Shown here piece after piece: positions 53,720 through 62,955 of a stretch of 64,000 nt of DNA. The notes under the pieces were generated by a model. That model was not told the DNA's origin and made no database searches. It worked only from the letters and a program-made list of their open reading frames with translations. The DNA is from PoT sp049331405. Lineage in GTDB: Bacteria; Planctomycetota; Planctomycetia; Isosphaerales; Isosphaeraceae. Where the stretch lies: contig NZ_CP186274.1 in the NCBI RefSeq assembly GCF_049331405.1, forward strand, positions 6,448,001 through 6,512,000, read 5' to 3'. A program made the translations under genes and the position numbers. How positions within the stretch are numbered: the first letter of the stretch is position 1; the number at the start of each line of letters is the position of its first letter.

Positions 53720-54907
53720 ATGGCAGGGCGACAGGGACGAAGGATCTGGATTGCCGGTGTGCTCGGAGTGGTGGTCGTAGGCGGCCTGGTTGTGGGCGTC
53801 ACACGCCCCGGGCGCCGGAGTGCGGCCCCCGCCGCGCCGGTGAATTTCGACGAGCGGACGCCGCTGTCCGTCTTGACCCCGGCGCTTCGCGATAGCGACG
53901 CCCGAGCCCTCTCGGCGCTGGAGCGGCGGGTCATCCCCAAGGACAACGCCCCTCTGACGGCGATCCCGGACGCGGAATCGAAGGAGTGGCTGGACGTCAT
54001 CACCGGCCTTCGCGCGGGCTATCCTCAGTTCTCGGGACAGGGGCGTAGCGTGGCCCTGACCTTGGCGACGAAGATCTTCGATCGCTTCGCCAAGGATCCG
54101 GCCCCGACGAACTGGCCGGAAGTCCTCCAACCGCTCCGCGAGCTCCTGGTCGCCGGCCTGGTCGACGCGGACATGAATGCCCGCGTCACGGCGCTCACCG
54201 AGATCGGCCGCCTCTGGGTCTGGATCCCCGGCAACACCCCCGAGCCCGTGACCGAAGAGGCGCTGGTGGCCTGGAAGTCCGGCCTGCACGGGCCGGTCGT
54301 CCGCTGCCTGACGCACAAGGTGCCGCAGGTCCGGGCAGCCGCGGTCGCCTGCCTCGGCTATCTCCCGATCGACGACGCCGCCGCGCCGGCGATCCCCTAC
54401 CTCGATGACATGGGCCAGGGCGCGGGCATCGTCCGCAGCCAGGTCCTGGTCTCGTTCGCCCGGAACCCCCGGCTGTTGACCGAGGACGCCATCCTCAAGC
54501 ACCTCTACGACCCCGAGCCGGGCGTCCCCGAGATGGCCGAGTTCGTCCTCAAGACGAGGGGCTTGAACCAGGAGCAGATCAGCCTCGGCCGGATGATCTT
54601 CCACCCCAAGGCCGAGCTTCGCGCCTCGGTGATCCCGCTCCTCGTCGGCCGCACGGACATCGACCCGGTCATCTGGCTGCTCCACCTCTCGCGTGACGCC
54701 GAGGAATCCGTCCGCGCCAGCGCGGTCGAGGCCCTGGTGAGCCGCCCGACCCCCGAGGTCCGCCGTCGCCTCGAGGAGATGGCCAGGGACGACAAGTCGG
54801 CCACCGTCCGCCAGGCCGCCAGCAAGTTCGTCCCGACCGACTCGGAGAAGACCGCCGCCCTGCCCCCCCTGCCCGGCTCGCCGAGCCTCAATCCCAAGGC
54901 GAATTGA
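53720..54907 (+). CDS. Membrane-anchored HEAT-repeat protein
   Basis: A 395-residue protein with a signal anchor (IWIAGVLGVVVVGGLVVGV) followed by HEAT-type helical repeats, best seen in HKVPQVRAAAVACLGYLPID, LRASVIPLLVGR and AEESVRASAVEALVSRPTPEVRRRLEEMA. HEAT solenoids bind proteins. The ATG at 53720 has GGAGG six bases upstream. Its build (one helix then repeats) is like the broken gene at 1517-2172. Confidence 0.85.
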   Translation: MAGRQGRRIWIAGVLGVVVVGGLVVGVTRPGRRSAAPAAPVNFDERTPLSVLTPALRDSDARALSALERRVIPKDNAPLTAIPDAESKEWLDVITGLRAGYPQFSGQGRSVALTLATKIFDRFAKDPAPTNWPEVLQPLRELLVAGLVDADMNARVTALTEIGRLWVWIPGNTPEPVTEEALVAWKSGLHGPVVRCLTHKVPQVRAAAVACLGYLPIDDAAAPAIPYLDDMGQGAGIVRSQVLVSFARNPRLLTEDAILKHLYDPEPGVPEMAEFVLKTRGLNQEQISLGRMIFHPKAELRASVIPLLVGRTDIDPVIWLLHLSRDAEESVRASAVEALVSRPTPEVRRRLEEMARDDKSATVRQAASKFVPTDSEKTAALPPLPGSPSLNPKAN

Positions 54908-55006
54908 GCCGAGCAACGGATCGAGCCGAGATGATCCGAGTCAAAGGCTCGGATCGAAATGTCCTGCTTCAACTTCCTGTTTGAGGCAGGGTCGAGGGTC
55001 AGACCG

Positions 55007-55050
55007 AACGCCGAGGCCTGGCGGCAAGACGCCGCTCAAGCCTCGGCGTT
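55007..55050 (+). terminator. Probable terminator of the HEAT-repeat gene
   Basis: aacgccgaggc (55007-55017) pairs perfectly with gcctcggcgtt (55040-55050), with an inner GGCG/CGCC stem in the loop. The following sequence is only weakly T-rich. Confidence 0.5.
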
Positions 55051-55245
55051 CTCGCGTTTCCGGGGCGGTCGTCCGGCGAGGATGGAGTCGTTCAAGCCGC
55101 GTCGCAGTCGGGATCACCGCGCTCGCGACTCGGTCGGCCTCTTCAGGAATACGGGGATGATGGCGAGTCCCGAGGGATTTCGAGGAGGGGAGCCGCGGGG
55201 ATAACCCCGGTGAGCATTGGCGAGTTCGGTAAGACTACAAACGCC

Positions 55246-55280
55246 AAAAACGCCCCGGGCTCGGTCGAGCCCGGGGCGTT
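55246..55280 (-). terminator. Rho-independent terminator of the lipoprotein gene
   Basis: A perfect 14-bp stem: aacgccccgggctc (55249-55262) with gagcccggggcgtt (55267-55280), loop of four. Read on the minus strand it ends in a run of five T. Confidence 0.88.
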
Positions 55281-55334
55281 AAGAGTCGCGGGAAGCTGGT
55301 CGAAGGGGTTAGGTCGACCGGTGTCGGGGAAGGA

Positions 55335-55541
55335 TCAGGCCCGGCCAGGTACGGGCACGGCCGGACCTTTCTTCTTGACCTTCGGCATGTCTTTGGCCGA
55401 GATCGGCTTGGCTTCGAGCGTCGGGGCGACGCCCTTGAATTCGCCGGCGGGCATCCCGGCCTCGAGTTCGCCATTGTCGCTGCAGCCCATGACGCCACCC
55501 GCCACGAGCACCGCACCGATCCAGAGTCGGATGCATTTCAT
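55335..55541 (-). CDS. Small lipoprotein following a DUF1559 gene
   Basis: A 68-residue protein with a lipoprotein signal ending in VMGC (lipidation Cys about residue 20). The mature part is charged, with KPISAKDMPKVKKKGPAVP. It lies 130 bases downstream of the DUF1559 gene on the same strand, a pairing often seen in planctomycetes, and ends at a strong terminator. Function is unknown. Confidence 0.75.
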   Translation of the reverse strand: MKCIRLWIGAVLVAGGVMGCSDNGELEAGMPAGEFKGVAPTLEAKPISAKDMPKVKKKGPAVPVPGRA

Positions 55542-55673
55542 TGGAATCGTTAGCCTCGTCTTCTATGCGAATGCCGCGAGATTTTCGTAATCAGTTCGAA
55601 CGCGAAGGCCCGTCGCTGCCGGCCTTGCGAACTGGATCGCGAAGGCCGGCCGTCGATGGGTTTCGGGATCGGC

Positions 55674-56756
55674 TCAGTACGCGTCGGAGCTGATCACTTC
55701 GCCCTGGTTCCTGGTGCCGAGCGCCCACCACGTCTGGGTGTTGACCGAATCCTTGATGAACTTGACCGAGCCGTCGGTCATGCAGACGTTGACGCCGCCG
55801 GAGTGGTTGCTGTTCGGCGGGATGTACTGGGTCCGGCCACCCCAGGCGGGATCGTAGGAGGCGGACGCCGTGCTGTTGCCGATGCAGGTCATGGAGTTCG
55901 GCACGCCGAAGTGGCTATAGCTGTTGACGACGAGGTGCCAGGGGAAGGTCATCGACCAGTAGGCGCCGGGGAGGTTGGAGTTATCCGACGCCTTGGTCGA
56001 CGGCACCGCCTTGCAGTTGGCGATCATCTGGAGCGCGTTCGCGGCGCTTCCTGAGTTCGGCGGGGTGCTGGTGACGTCGATGATCCAGATCCCTCGCTTC
56101 ATGTTCTGCCCGCCGGGGTAGACGGCCGGGCTGCCGGGCAGGCCGAGGAGCCGCTCGCTGAAGAGGCCCGTGTTCGAAGTGCCGTCGGTCACGCTCTCGA
56201 AGCCGAACGTCGCCATGTTGGCCTCCTGACCCCACCAGCCGTTGTAGGGCGGGTACGGGCAGGTCCCGTAGGCGGGGACGATCGTGCCGGACCAGTTCTG
56301 GACCACGCCCGGGCCGCCGACGTTCGCCATGTAGCTGATCGCGCCCCAGGGGGCCTGCGGGCGCTGCTTGACGCTCTCGGACGGGCAGAGATATCCCGCC
56401 AACTGGTTGTAAGAGACGGTCGTATTCTGGGCCTGGTCCGGGCCCTGGCTGAAGTTGAACGCATTGAACAGCGCCTGCTGCTCGATGTGCGGGATGATCG
56501 ACAGCGACCAGCCCGGAGACCAGCCACCTAGACATGTATTCGCAAGGTACCAGCACTGAGCCGGAAGACAGTTATTCACGGAATGATAGTTGTGGACGGC
56601 CAGGCCGAGCTGCTTGAGGTTGTTGACGCACTGGGCGCGGCGGGCGGCCTCGCGCGCCGCCTGAACGGCGGGCAATAACAGGGCGATGAGGACGGCGATG
56701 ATCGCGATCACCACCAGCAGTTCGATGAGCGTGAATCCCGAACGACGCGGCTTCAT
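55674..56756 (-). CDS. DUF1559 family protein with type IV-pilin-like N-terminus
   Basis: A 360-residue protein. The leader KPRRS is followed by the prepilin-type motif GFTLIELLVVIAIIAVLIALLLPAVQAAREAARR and, at the C-terminus, the DUF1559 hallmark HSGGVNVCMTDGSVKFIKDSVN...GEVISSDAY. The start at 56756 is supported by AAGGAG eight bases upstream. It would be cleaved like a pseudopilin and exported. Paralogue of the protein at 30989-32002; the middle thirds differ, while the ends are nearly the same. Confidence 0.94.
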   Translation of the reverse strand: MKPRRSGFTLIELLVVIAIIAVLIALLLPAVQAAREAARRAQCVNNLKQLGLAVHNYHSVNNCLPAQCWYLANTCLGGWSPGWSLSIIPHIEQQALFNAFNFSQGPDQAQNTTVSYNQLAGYLCPSESVKQRPQAPWGAISYMANVGGPGVVQNWSGTIVPAYGTCPYPPYNGWWGQEANMATFGFESVTDGTSNTGLFSERLLGLPGSPAVYPGGQNMKRGIWIIDVTSTPPNSGSAANALQMIANCKAVPSTKASDNSNLPGAYWSMTFPWHLVVNSYSHFGVPNSMTCIGNSTASASYDPAWGGRTQYIPPNSNHSGGVNVCMTDGSVKFIKDSVNTQTWWALGTRNQGEVISSDAY

Positions 56757-57185
56757 GGGCGACTCTCCTTCAAGAACAGGATGAAGCGAAGAGAAAGGAC
56801 GGACGGCGAGCCGGCTCCTCGCGGCGAATCCCGGCGCGCAAGGCGAACGGGATCGCTGCGGGGCGATCGACGCGACAAACAAGGCGATTGCGTCTCCACA
56901 ACGCAATAAAGAATGCTTGAAAAGGACGAAATATCACGTCATTTGGTCAAGAGACCCATAGGACGCGACAACCTTGCGTGCCACTCCGGGCCGATCGAGA
57001 GATCGGCGTCGCGACGACACCTCGGGGCGCACCCCTGCCGGCTTCGACGAGGGACCCCCTCGAATACGAGACGATCGATGATCGTGACCTTGCGTGAACC
57101 CAAGCCAGAGTGATGCCTCACCATGGCCGGTGGGCACGGGGGCGTACCCCCGTGCGCAGGCACCGTAGTCCATCACAAAACGGGA
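56757..57185. other. Intergenic region with one hairpin
   Basis: About 429 bases upstream of the DUF1559 gene. It holds the hairpin at 57134-57155; the first part (56890-56960) is AT-rich and probably contains the promoter of the DUF1559 gene, with TTGACC on the minus strand near 56949, but no convincing -10 box. Confidence 0.45.
57134..57155 (-). terminator. Possible terminator of the 57186-57641 gene
   Basis: gcacggggg (57134-57142) pairs perfectly with cccccgtgc (57147-57155), loop cgta. There is no T-run, so it may only be an mRNA-stabilising hairpin. Confidence 0.4.
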
Positions 57186-57641
57186 TCAAACGTGCTGATT
57201 TGCCTGGACAATAACAAGGAGACGAGGCGGACGGTCGAGGGGCGATGCAACGTCCCGGGGGGAAACCCTCTCGGAATGAGTCTGGGGTTCGAACGACTCG
57301 GGATCGGCCCCCGAGTCGGGGAAGAGGCAGGCCCAGTGATCGACCTGGCGGTCGTCCTGCGACGGCGCCAGGGGAATCGTCGGCGTCTCCGAGCAGGAGA
57401 GTCCGAAGCAAGGAGAGCGTCGCTCCTCGGACCCCCGCGAGCGATCGGTCGTGACGCCCGTGATCGAGTCGATGGCGAACGACGTCAGGCTGGCGAACGC
57501 CCTGGAGGTATCGGAGTCCGCGACGACGCGACCGTGACACCCCGCTTGGGCAGCGCCCGGCCCGATCAGGCCGAACCCCGCAATTGCGAGGAGCGTACCG
57601 GCATGGAGTCGGATTGATCGCCAATGAATCGAGAAATTCAT
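57186..57641 (-). CDS. Putative secreted Cys-containing protein
   Basis: A 151-residue candidate. The first 34 residues form a signal peptide (LHAGTLLAIAGFGLIGPGAAQAG). The mature part has CHGRV, PCFGLSC and charged stretches without recognisable domain. The start at 57641 is chosen for the signal peptide; the ribosome site is weak. A good promoter lies about 90 bases upstream (57734-57762). Codon pattern is less clear than in neighbours, so this is only moderately supported. Confidence 0.5.
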   Translation of the reverse strand: MNFSIHWRSIRLHAGTLLAIAGFGLIGPGAAQAGCHGRVVADSDTSRAFASLTSFAIDSITGVTTDRSRGSEERRSPCFGLSCSETPTIPLAPSQDDRQVDHWACLFPDSGADPESFEPQTHSERVSPRDVASPLDRPPRLLVIVQANQHV

Positions 57642-57733
57642 CGCCGTCACGTGATCTCCGGATGACCCGATCCGGACTATTCGTCGCAAGACAAGACAGG
57701 GGGAACAGCCGCACGACGAATTCCCTATGTATG

Positions 57734-57762
57734 ACGATAGCGTGCATATGTGCGTATCGCAA
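57734..57762 (-). promoter_or_regulatory. Candidate promoter of the 57641 gene
   Basis: On the minus strand TTGCGA (57762-57757), 17-base spacer, TATCGT (57739-57734), in an AT-rich stretch. Confidence 0.4.
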
Positions 57763-57994
57763 TAGAGTTGTCGCCGAAAAATTACATATTGTATCAGAAT
57801 TACAGGTCGTCCTTCAGGGCTTTGTTATCGGGGTTGTCCGCGGCCTGGCCTGGTCATCGCGGTTGTTGATTCCAAAAAGTGTTCAATGAAAAGATAGACG
57901 TTGCTATTCGATTTGTGACGGTCATCAAGCTCGGGCCGAAGGCCGCGAGGCCGCCCCTCCGATGCTTCCCCTTCGGCTCAAACCCAGTAAGCTC

Positions 57995-58024
57995 GAGCCG
58001 AGCCGAGCCGAGCCGAGTCGAGTC
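57995..58024. repeat. Short pentanucleotide tandem repeat
   Basis: Four copies of GAGCC (57995-58014) followed by two copies of GAGTC (58015-58024). Being five bases long and outside genes, copy changes would be neutral to reading frames. Confidence 0.75.
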
Positions 58025-58046
58025 GATTCCAAGGGGTAAAACGAAG

Positions 58047-58091
58047 GGACCTCGGGAGGATCGTGGCTCGTCCACGATCCTCCCGAGGTCC
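58047..58091 (-). terminator. Long perfect hairpin, probable terminator of the MFS gene
   Basis: A perfect 20-bp stem: 58047-58066 pairs with 58072-58091, loop ctcgt. On the minus strand it is followed by cttcgtttta, moderately T-rich, and it lies about 90 bases past the MFS stop codon. Confidence 0.7.
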
Positions 58092-58179
58092 TGGGGTCCA
58101 GGTTGCCCGAGGAGGCAAACCAGATCCGGTATGTCACGCGAGCCTGGTTACTGGGCCCGTCCGCTTCGAGGCAGCCCGA

Positions 58180-59568
58180 TCAGTGGGCGGGGCCGGCGAT
58201 GGGATTCGCGTCGGTCGCAGGCAGTTGGTCCTTGGGCAGGTGCCTTGAGGCGATGGCGAAGAAGATGAAACCCAGGAAGAGGATCGGCACGACCGAGAGC
58301 ATCCCGACAGTGAGGTTGTTGTCGCCGACGGGGCCCGCGCCGATGGATCGGACCAGGGCACCGATGGGGGACTGCGTGATGACGGTCTTTCCGAAGAGGT
58401 CGGAGAGGTAGCCGATCACGATCGGCGAGCTGATGTCGCCGAACAGATGGATCAGGAAGATGTTGACCGCATAACCGGCCGCGCGACGGTGGGGCGGCAC
58501 GACGTTGGCCGTGATCGCGTTCGCCGGTCCGAGCACCATCGCCAGCAGGACCATGGCGACGAAGAGGATCCCCAGCGAGACGCTCACGCGAGGCTCCAGC
58601 ATGCCCATGACCCCGAACGGCATCGCGGCCAGCACGGCCCAGGAGGCCATGAGCAAGTAGGCTCGCTTCGTGAACCTGAGCAAGAAGTCCGCCAGGGTGG
58701 TCCCCAGCGTGATCCCGACCAGGCCCGCGACGGCGGTGAGGACCCCGATGGTCAGGCCCGCCTTCTCGACCGACATGTGGCGAACCGTCTGATAGAAGGT
58801 CGAGCCCCAGACGGCATATCCCCCCGAGGCGTACGTCACGGCGGCCATGCCCGCCGTGTTGTAGAGGAACGTGCGAGAGCGGAAGAGCGCGAGGTAGTCG
58901 CCAAGGCCTCGACGCTGCGGTACCTCCGGCGCATGGCCTTCGGAGGCCCCGCGGCCGGGGTCGCGCATCAGGAGGCCGGCGAATGCGACGAGGAGCCCGG
59001 GCAGGCCGACCACCAGGAAGGCCGTCCGCCAGTGGAAGTTGCCGGCGACCCAGCCCCCGATCCCGTATCCGAGGGCGCCGCCAAGGGGCAGTGCCAGGAA
59101 ATAGACGCCCATGACCCGGCCGCGGACCCTGGGCGGGAAGAGGTCTGCCAGCAGGGCGGGGGCGATGACGCCGTACGTGGCCTCGCCGATCCCCAGGAGG
59201 GAACGCCAGAAGAACATCTGTTCGAACGTATTGGAAAAGGCCGTGCCGACCGTCGCCAGGCTCCAGAGCCCGACGCCGAACGCGAGCATCCAGCGCCTGC
59301 TGTAGCGATCGCCGAACCAGCCCACGAATGGGGTGACGATCGTGTAGACGATCATGAAGGAGGAGCTCAGGAACCCGAGGCGGGTGTCCTGGATCTTGAG
59401 GGCCTCCTTGATGTGTGTCGCGACGGCGTAGAACGAATAACGGTCGACATAGTTCAGCAAGTTCATGCTGAACAGGACCGCCAGGGCGAAGTAACTGCCG
59501 CCCATCGAGGGGAGCACGCCGGATTTTCGCGGGGAGGCTAACGCCGGACCAGACGAAGGGGACTGCAT
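58180..59568 (-). CDS. MFS transporter (Spinster-like)
   Basis: A 462-residue carrier with twelve membrane helices. The first loop motif NYVDRYSFYAVATHIKEAL and GFLSSSFMIVYTIVTPFVGWFGDRYSRRWML (the MFS signature G...DR.SRR) are of the Spinster type, a group that in bacteria exports or imports organic anions and lipids; WRSLLGIGEATYGVIAPALLADLFPPRVRGRVMGVY is the helix 4-5 signature. Substrate is unknown. The N-terminus has a Ser/Pro-rich stretch of about 25 residues. The start at 59568 is the only reasonable one. Confidence 0.9.
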   Translation of the reverse strand: MQSPSSGPALASPRKSGVLPSMGGSYFALAVLFSMNLLNYVDRYSFYAVATHIKEALKIQDTRLGFLSSSFMIVYTIVTPFVGWFGDRYSRRWMLAFGVGLWSLATVGTAFSNTFEQMFFWRSLLGIGEATYGVIAPALLADLFPPRVRGRVMGVYFLALPLGGALGYGIGGWVAGNFHWRTAFLVVGLPGLLVAFAGLLMRDPGRGASEGHAPEVPQRRGLGDYLALFRSRTFLYNTAGMAAVTYASGGYAVWGSTFYQTVRHMSVEKAGLTIGVLTAVAGLVGITLGTTLADFLLRFTKRAYLLMASWAVLAAMPFGVMGMLEPRVSVSLGILFVAMVLLAMVLGPANAITANVVPPHRRAAGYAVNIFLIHLFGDISSPIVIGYLSDLFGKTVITQSPIGALVRSIGAGPVGDNNLTVGMLSVVPILFLGFIFFAIASRHLPKDQLPATDANPIAGPAH

Positions 59569-59807
59569 GATGACGCGGTTGCCTCGGGAGGATTCAGGCG
59601 AATAGGCGAACGTCTTCGTTATACCGCCATTCCCGCCGACTGACGAGCCGTATGGTCGTCAGCGGGCTCCCCGGAGGCAAAGGCGCGGCGTCTCCACGCT
59701 CGGATTCACGGGCGCAAGCCGTCGCGAATCGTTATTTCAGGAGCGAGTGGGCTTTGCGTCTTCGAGGAACGCTCACGCCCCGGCCGGATCGAGGTGCCTC
59801 GACCCGG

Positions 59808-61124
59808 TCATTCGATCTGTCGGTTCCGACGGGTGCGAGGTCGGCTGGCCGTCTCGTCGCTCTCGGAGTTCTCGAGGTCGGCGTCCGGCTCGGCCTCCGC
59901 GCGGCTGCGACGCGGCTTGGGCTTGGTCGAGATGGCCTCGGCGTCGAGATCCTCTTCCTCGTCGTTGCGACGGGGCTTCGGCCGGCTGGCGGTCTCTTCC
60001 TTGACGATCTCGGCATCGATGAAGACGAGGAGTTCGGTCTCGGTCGGGGTCGTGCCGGGGATCCTCAGGTTCATGAACCCGTTCTTGGACTGGAGGATGC
60101 CCGGCTGGATGCCGGCCGAGATCAGGACGGTCTCGCCGAGCTTCCACCCTTTGACCGTGGTGTTGAGGCTGGTCTCGACGACCTCGGGGACGTCGACCCA
60201 CATCTCGCTCGACCCGATCTCTCGGGGAGCGATGACCTTCACGCGGTGGAGGTACTTGACCGTGTTGGCGGTCAGGCGGACGGCCGCGTCGATCATGTCG
60301 CCGTCGAAGGTCAGCAGCGGGCTCAGCTCGAGGGTCACTCCTTCGCTGAGCTTGTCGGCCCTGGGCTGATAGCCCATGCCCGCCGCCGCCTCGCGCTGGA
60401 GGCCGCCGGTGAAGCCGCGCGTCTCCGCGGTCTCGATCTTCAGGGTCTGGCCGTTGATCATCTCCACCTTCTGCTCGGCCAGCATCTTATAGCCTTGGTG
60501 GACCTGCATCTGGGCCCGGACGGCGTGGGATTCTTCCGTGCTCATCGTCCAGATCTGCTGCCCTTGCGGCCCCGACCCCTTGGCCTTCAGGTGCGAAAAG
60601 ACCGCGTAGCGCCAGCGAGGATTCACGGCGGCGACGTACTGGACGCGGATCGCGAGGCGGTTGCTGACCGCCTGGGTGAAGCGCTCGACGACCTCGTCCA
60701 CCTGCTTGATGATCTTGGCGTCGTTCAGGACGTGGAGCTGGGTCCGGGAGGCGCTGAGGATGGCGAGCTTGTCGCCGTGCCAGGGGGCCGTCCCCGTGCG
60801 CCGGAAGATCCACTCGACGAGGGCGCTCTGCGGGTTGTTCGACTTCTGGCTGAGCCCCACGTAGTCGCCGATGTCGTACTTCTTCCAGATCTGCCCATCC
60901 TGGATGGGGATGCTCGAAGGGGAGACATCCACTTCCTTGGCGGTCTCGGTCGAGTCGCGAGGGGTCAGGTCGTCCTCGTCGCCGGAGCTGCGGACCGGCT
61001 GAAGGGCGATCCGTTTCGTGGATCCTTTCTTGCCCGAGCTTCGGCCCGAGGTTTGCGCGCGGAGACCGCGGGGAATCAATCCGCCCAACATCATCGTCAG
61101 GAACATAGCCGTGCGGCGGTCCAT
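59808..61124 (-). CDS. Exported secretin-like beta-domain protein, long form
   Basis: A 438-residue protein with a signal peptide (RRTAMFLTMMLGGLIPRGLRAQT). The central part contains HVLNDAKIIKQVDEVVERFTQAV and then a region like the beta domain of type II/III secretins: AETRGFTGGLQREAA..., KLSEGVTLELSPLLTFDGDMIDAAVRLTANTV, and GWKLGETVLISAGIQPG. No N0/N1 ring domain is seen. The last 60 residues are acidic/basic with three copies of a RPKPRR-like motif (RPKPRRND, KPKPRRSR, RPRTRRNR). The start at 61124 has AAGGAGG eight bases upstream. Related to the protein at 11279 by pattern. Divergent from the 61423 gene. Confidence 0.6.
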   Translation of the reverse strand: MDRRTAMFLTMMLGGLIPRGLRAQTSGRSSGKKGSTKRIALQPVRSSGDEDDLTPRDSTETAKEVDVSPSSIPIQDGQIWKKYDIGDYVGLSQKSNNPQSALVEWIFRRTGTAPWHGDKLAILSASRTQLHVLNDAKIIKQVDEVVERFTQAVSNRLAIRVQYVAAVNPRWRYAVFSHLKAKGSGPQGQQIWTMSTEESHAVRAQMQVHQGYKMLAEQKVEMINGQTLKIETAETRGFTGGLQREAAAGMGYQPRADKLSEGVTLELSPLLTFDGDMIDAAVRLTANTVKYLHRVKVIAPREIGSSEMWVDVPEVVETSLNTTVKGWKLGETVLISAGIQPGILQSKNGFMNLRIPGTTPTETELLVFIDAEIVKEETASRPKPRRNDEEEDLDAEAISTKPKPRRSRAEAEPDADLENSESDETASRPRTRRNRQIE

Positions 61125-61422
61125 CCCAGGGGCCTCCTTGCCGTGCTGGCGACGGTCGAATATTCGATTAGGGTGTGCGGCGATCGAGGCGGATGGGATG
61201 CGGCACGGCATTTCCATCCTGGGTTATACGGGGCGCATTCCTGGCGCGCCGGAAACTTAGCAGAGGTGGCGAATAGGCTCAAGGCCAAAGCAACCTGGGT
61301 CGACGTTGCCGGTTCCCGCCCGGGTGGCCCGCCGACGCCCGTGCGCAGACAGGTGCTTGTTCTGGGGCCCTCGTCTCCGCCACAATCAATGAGTTGAGGA
61401 TTTCGTATTCAGGGAGGGGAGC

Positions 61423-62955
61423 ATGGGGGCGAAGTTCAAGATCCCGTTGACGCTGCTGGTCGGCGTCCTGGCCGCGGGTGGGGCGAGGGCCGACGACCCG
61501 ACCGGGGCGGTGACGATCCGCTGGGTCCGCCCCGACGTCCAGCTCGAGAGGGCGATCGCCCTCTTTCAGGGGACGCGCGCCGCCAACCCGGCCGCGGCGC
61601 TCGCGGCCTGGCGGTTCGCGACGCAGGACGTCCGCGGGCTCGGCAAGCCGCTCGAGGCCCTGATATCGCTCTTCAACCCCGAGATGGTTCGCGAGTTCAA
61701 GTCACTCGATCAGGCCAAGGTCGGCATCGGGATCGACTCGGAGACGGGGAACATCCGCTGGTATGCCGTGGCCCCCAACGATGACGGCAACCTCGCCGCC
61801 CTCGTCACCGCCCTGATCCTGACCGACGGCGGCGACTCGGCCCCCTTCGACGGAATCGGCGTGGACCGACTCGGTCCCGAAGGCTCGGCGCTCGTGGCTC
61901 GCGTGCCGGGCGTACTGACCCTCGCCGGCTCGCGAGCCGACCTGCCCGAGGCGATCCGCCAGGCCGGGGCCGACATCGTCGGCCATCCCGAGGTCGACTC
62001 GGGGATGCTGATCCGGCTCGATCCTCGAAGGCTCGTGGCTAAAGGCTCCATCACCCAGCGCCGGGTCGTCGAGGCGCTCCGAGGGCTTGGGGTCGACGTC
62101 AGCGAAGGCTTGCTCACGGTCAAGGGGGACACCCTGACGCTCAACCTCGACTCGCAGCTCGAGTGGGATCCGCCCCAGGGGAAAGGCCTCGACCCGGCCT
62201 GGCTCGAATGGCTCCCGACCGAGAAGGCCCAGGCGGTCTTCGCGATGGAGGTCGAGCCGGACGCCGAGTCGCTGGCCTCGGCGTTCGCCTGGGCCGATCG
62301 GATCGAGCGAGCGGATCCGGCCAGGGCCCAGGTGGCGCCGCTCCGCGTCCGGCTCAATCTGCTCGCTGCCACGGCCTCCGTGCGGCCCGAGGTCGACCTC
62401 TGGCCGAAGCTGCGCGGGGTCTCGGGCTATGTCCGGACCGAAGTGGAAGGGAATGCCTCGGGGGGCATCCTGGCGCTGCACCTCGTCGACGAGGTGTCGG
62501 CCGGGCGGCTCGCGACCCAGTTCCTCCCGAAGGTGATGAGTCGACTGGATCGTGGTCATCCCAAGGAGGGCGCTGCTCTCGGGTCGCTGCCGTCGGATGC
62601 CCGGTGGCTCGGCAATGTCTCCGGGAAGCCGGTCAGCGTGCTTCGCCAGGGGGCGACGGTCCTGGTCGGCTGGGGCGACGGCCTGCTCGCGGCGTCCTTG
62701 GAGGCGAAGGCCCATCCCGGGCGCTCGGCGGCCTCGATCCTGAAGGCCCCCACCGACGCCACTTCCCCCAGGCGAGCCTTCGCGTTCTGGCCGGGCGAAC
62801 TCGGGCCGTCGAAGCTCGCCGATGCGCCCCCGATCCGCTGGTGGGGATGGGACGACAAAAAGTCGACGCACGACCTCGTCCTCTGGGAGGGGCTCCACGG
62901 CATGATCGCCCGATACCTGGATCGACTCCCCCTCCAGCCCCCGGCCGACCATTAG
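61423..62955 (+). CDS. Secreted protein of unknown function
   Basis: A 510-residue protein with a signal peptide (FKIPLTLLVGVLAAGGARA). The mature protein is alternating alpha/beta with VTIRWVRPDVQLERAIALFQGTR, FNPEMVREFKSLDQAKVGIGIDS and repeated Leu/Ala-rich helices; the LGSLPSDARWLGNVSGKPV region looks like a second domain. I do not recognise a family. The ATG at 61423 has AGGGAGGGGAG immediately upstream. It is a divergent neighbour of the secretin-like gene and is followed by the dipeptidase. Confidence 0.8.
   Translation: MGAKFKIPLTLLVGVLAAGGARADDPTGAVTIRWVRPDVQLERAIALFQGTRAANPAAALAAWRFATQDVRGLGKPLEALISLFNPEMVREFKSLDQAKVGIGIDSETGNIRWYAVAPNDDGNLAALVTALILTDGGDSAPFDGIGVDRLGPEGSALVARVPGVLTLAGSRADLPEAIRQAGADIVGHPEVDSGMLIRLDPRRLVAKGSITQRRVVEALRGLGVDVSEGLLTVKGDTLTLNLDSQLEWDPPQGKGLDPAWLEWLPTEKAQAVFAMEVEPDAESLASAFAWADRIERADPARAQVAPLRVRLNLLAATASVRPEVDLWPKLRGVSGYVRTEVEGNASGGILALHLVDEVSAGRLATQFLPKVMSRLDRGHPKEGAALGSLPSDARWLGNVSGKPVSVLRQGATVLVGWGDGLLAASLEAKAHPGRSAASILKAPTDATSPRRAFAFWPGELGPSKLADAPPIRWWGWDDKKSTHDLVLWEGLHGMIARYLDRLPLQPPADH

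Larger units (their letters stand above)
54908..55334. other. Intergenic region holding convergent terminators
   Basis: About 427 bases between convergent genes with two hairpins (55007-55050 and 55246-55280). No coding sequence is supported. Confidence 0.5.
57642..58179. other. Intergenic region with promoter, pentamer repeats and a long hairpin
   Basis: About 538 bases. From 57720 to 57900 the sequence is notably AT-rich. It contains the promoter at 57734-57762, the pentamer array at 57995-58024 and the terminator at 58047-58091. No gene is supported. Confidence 0.5.
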
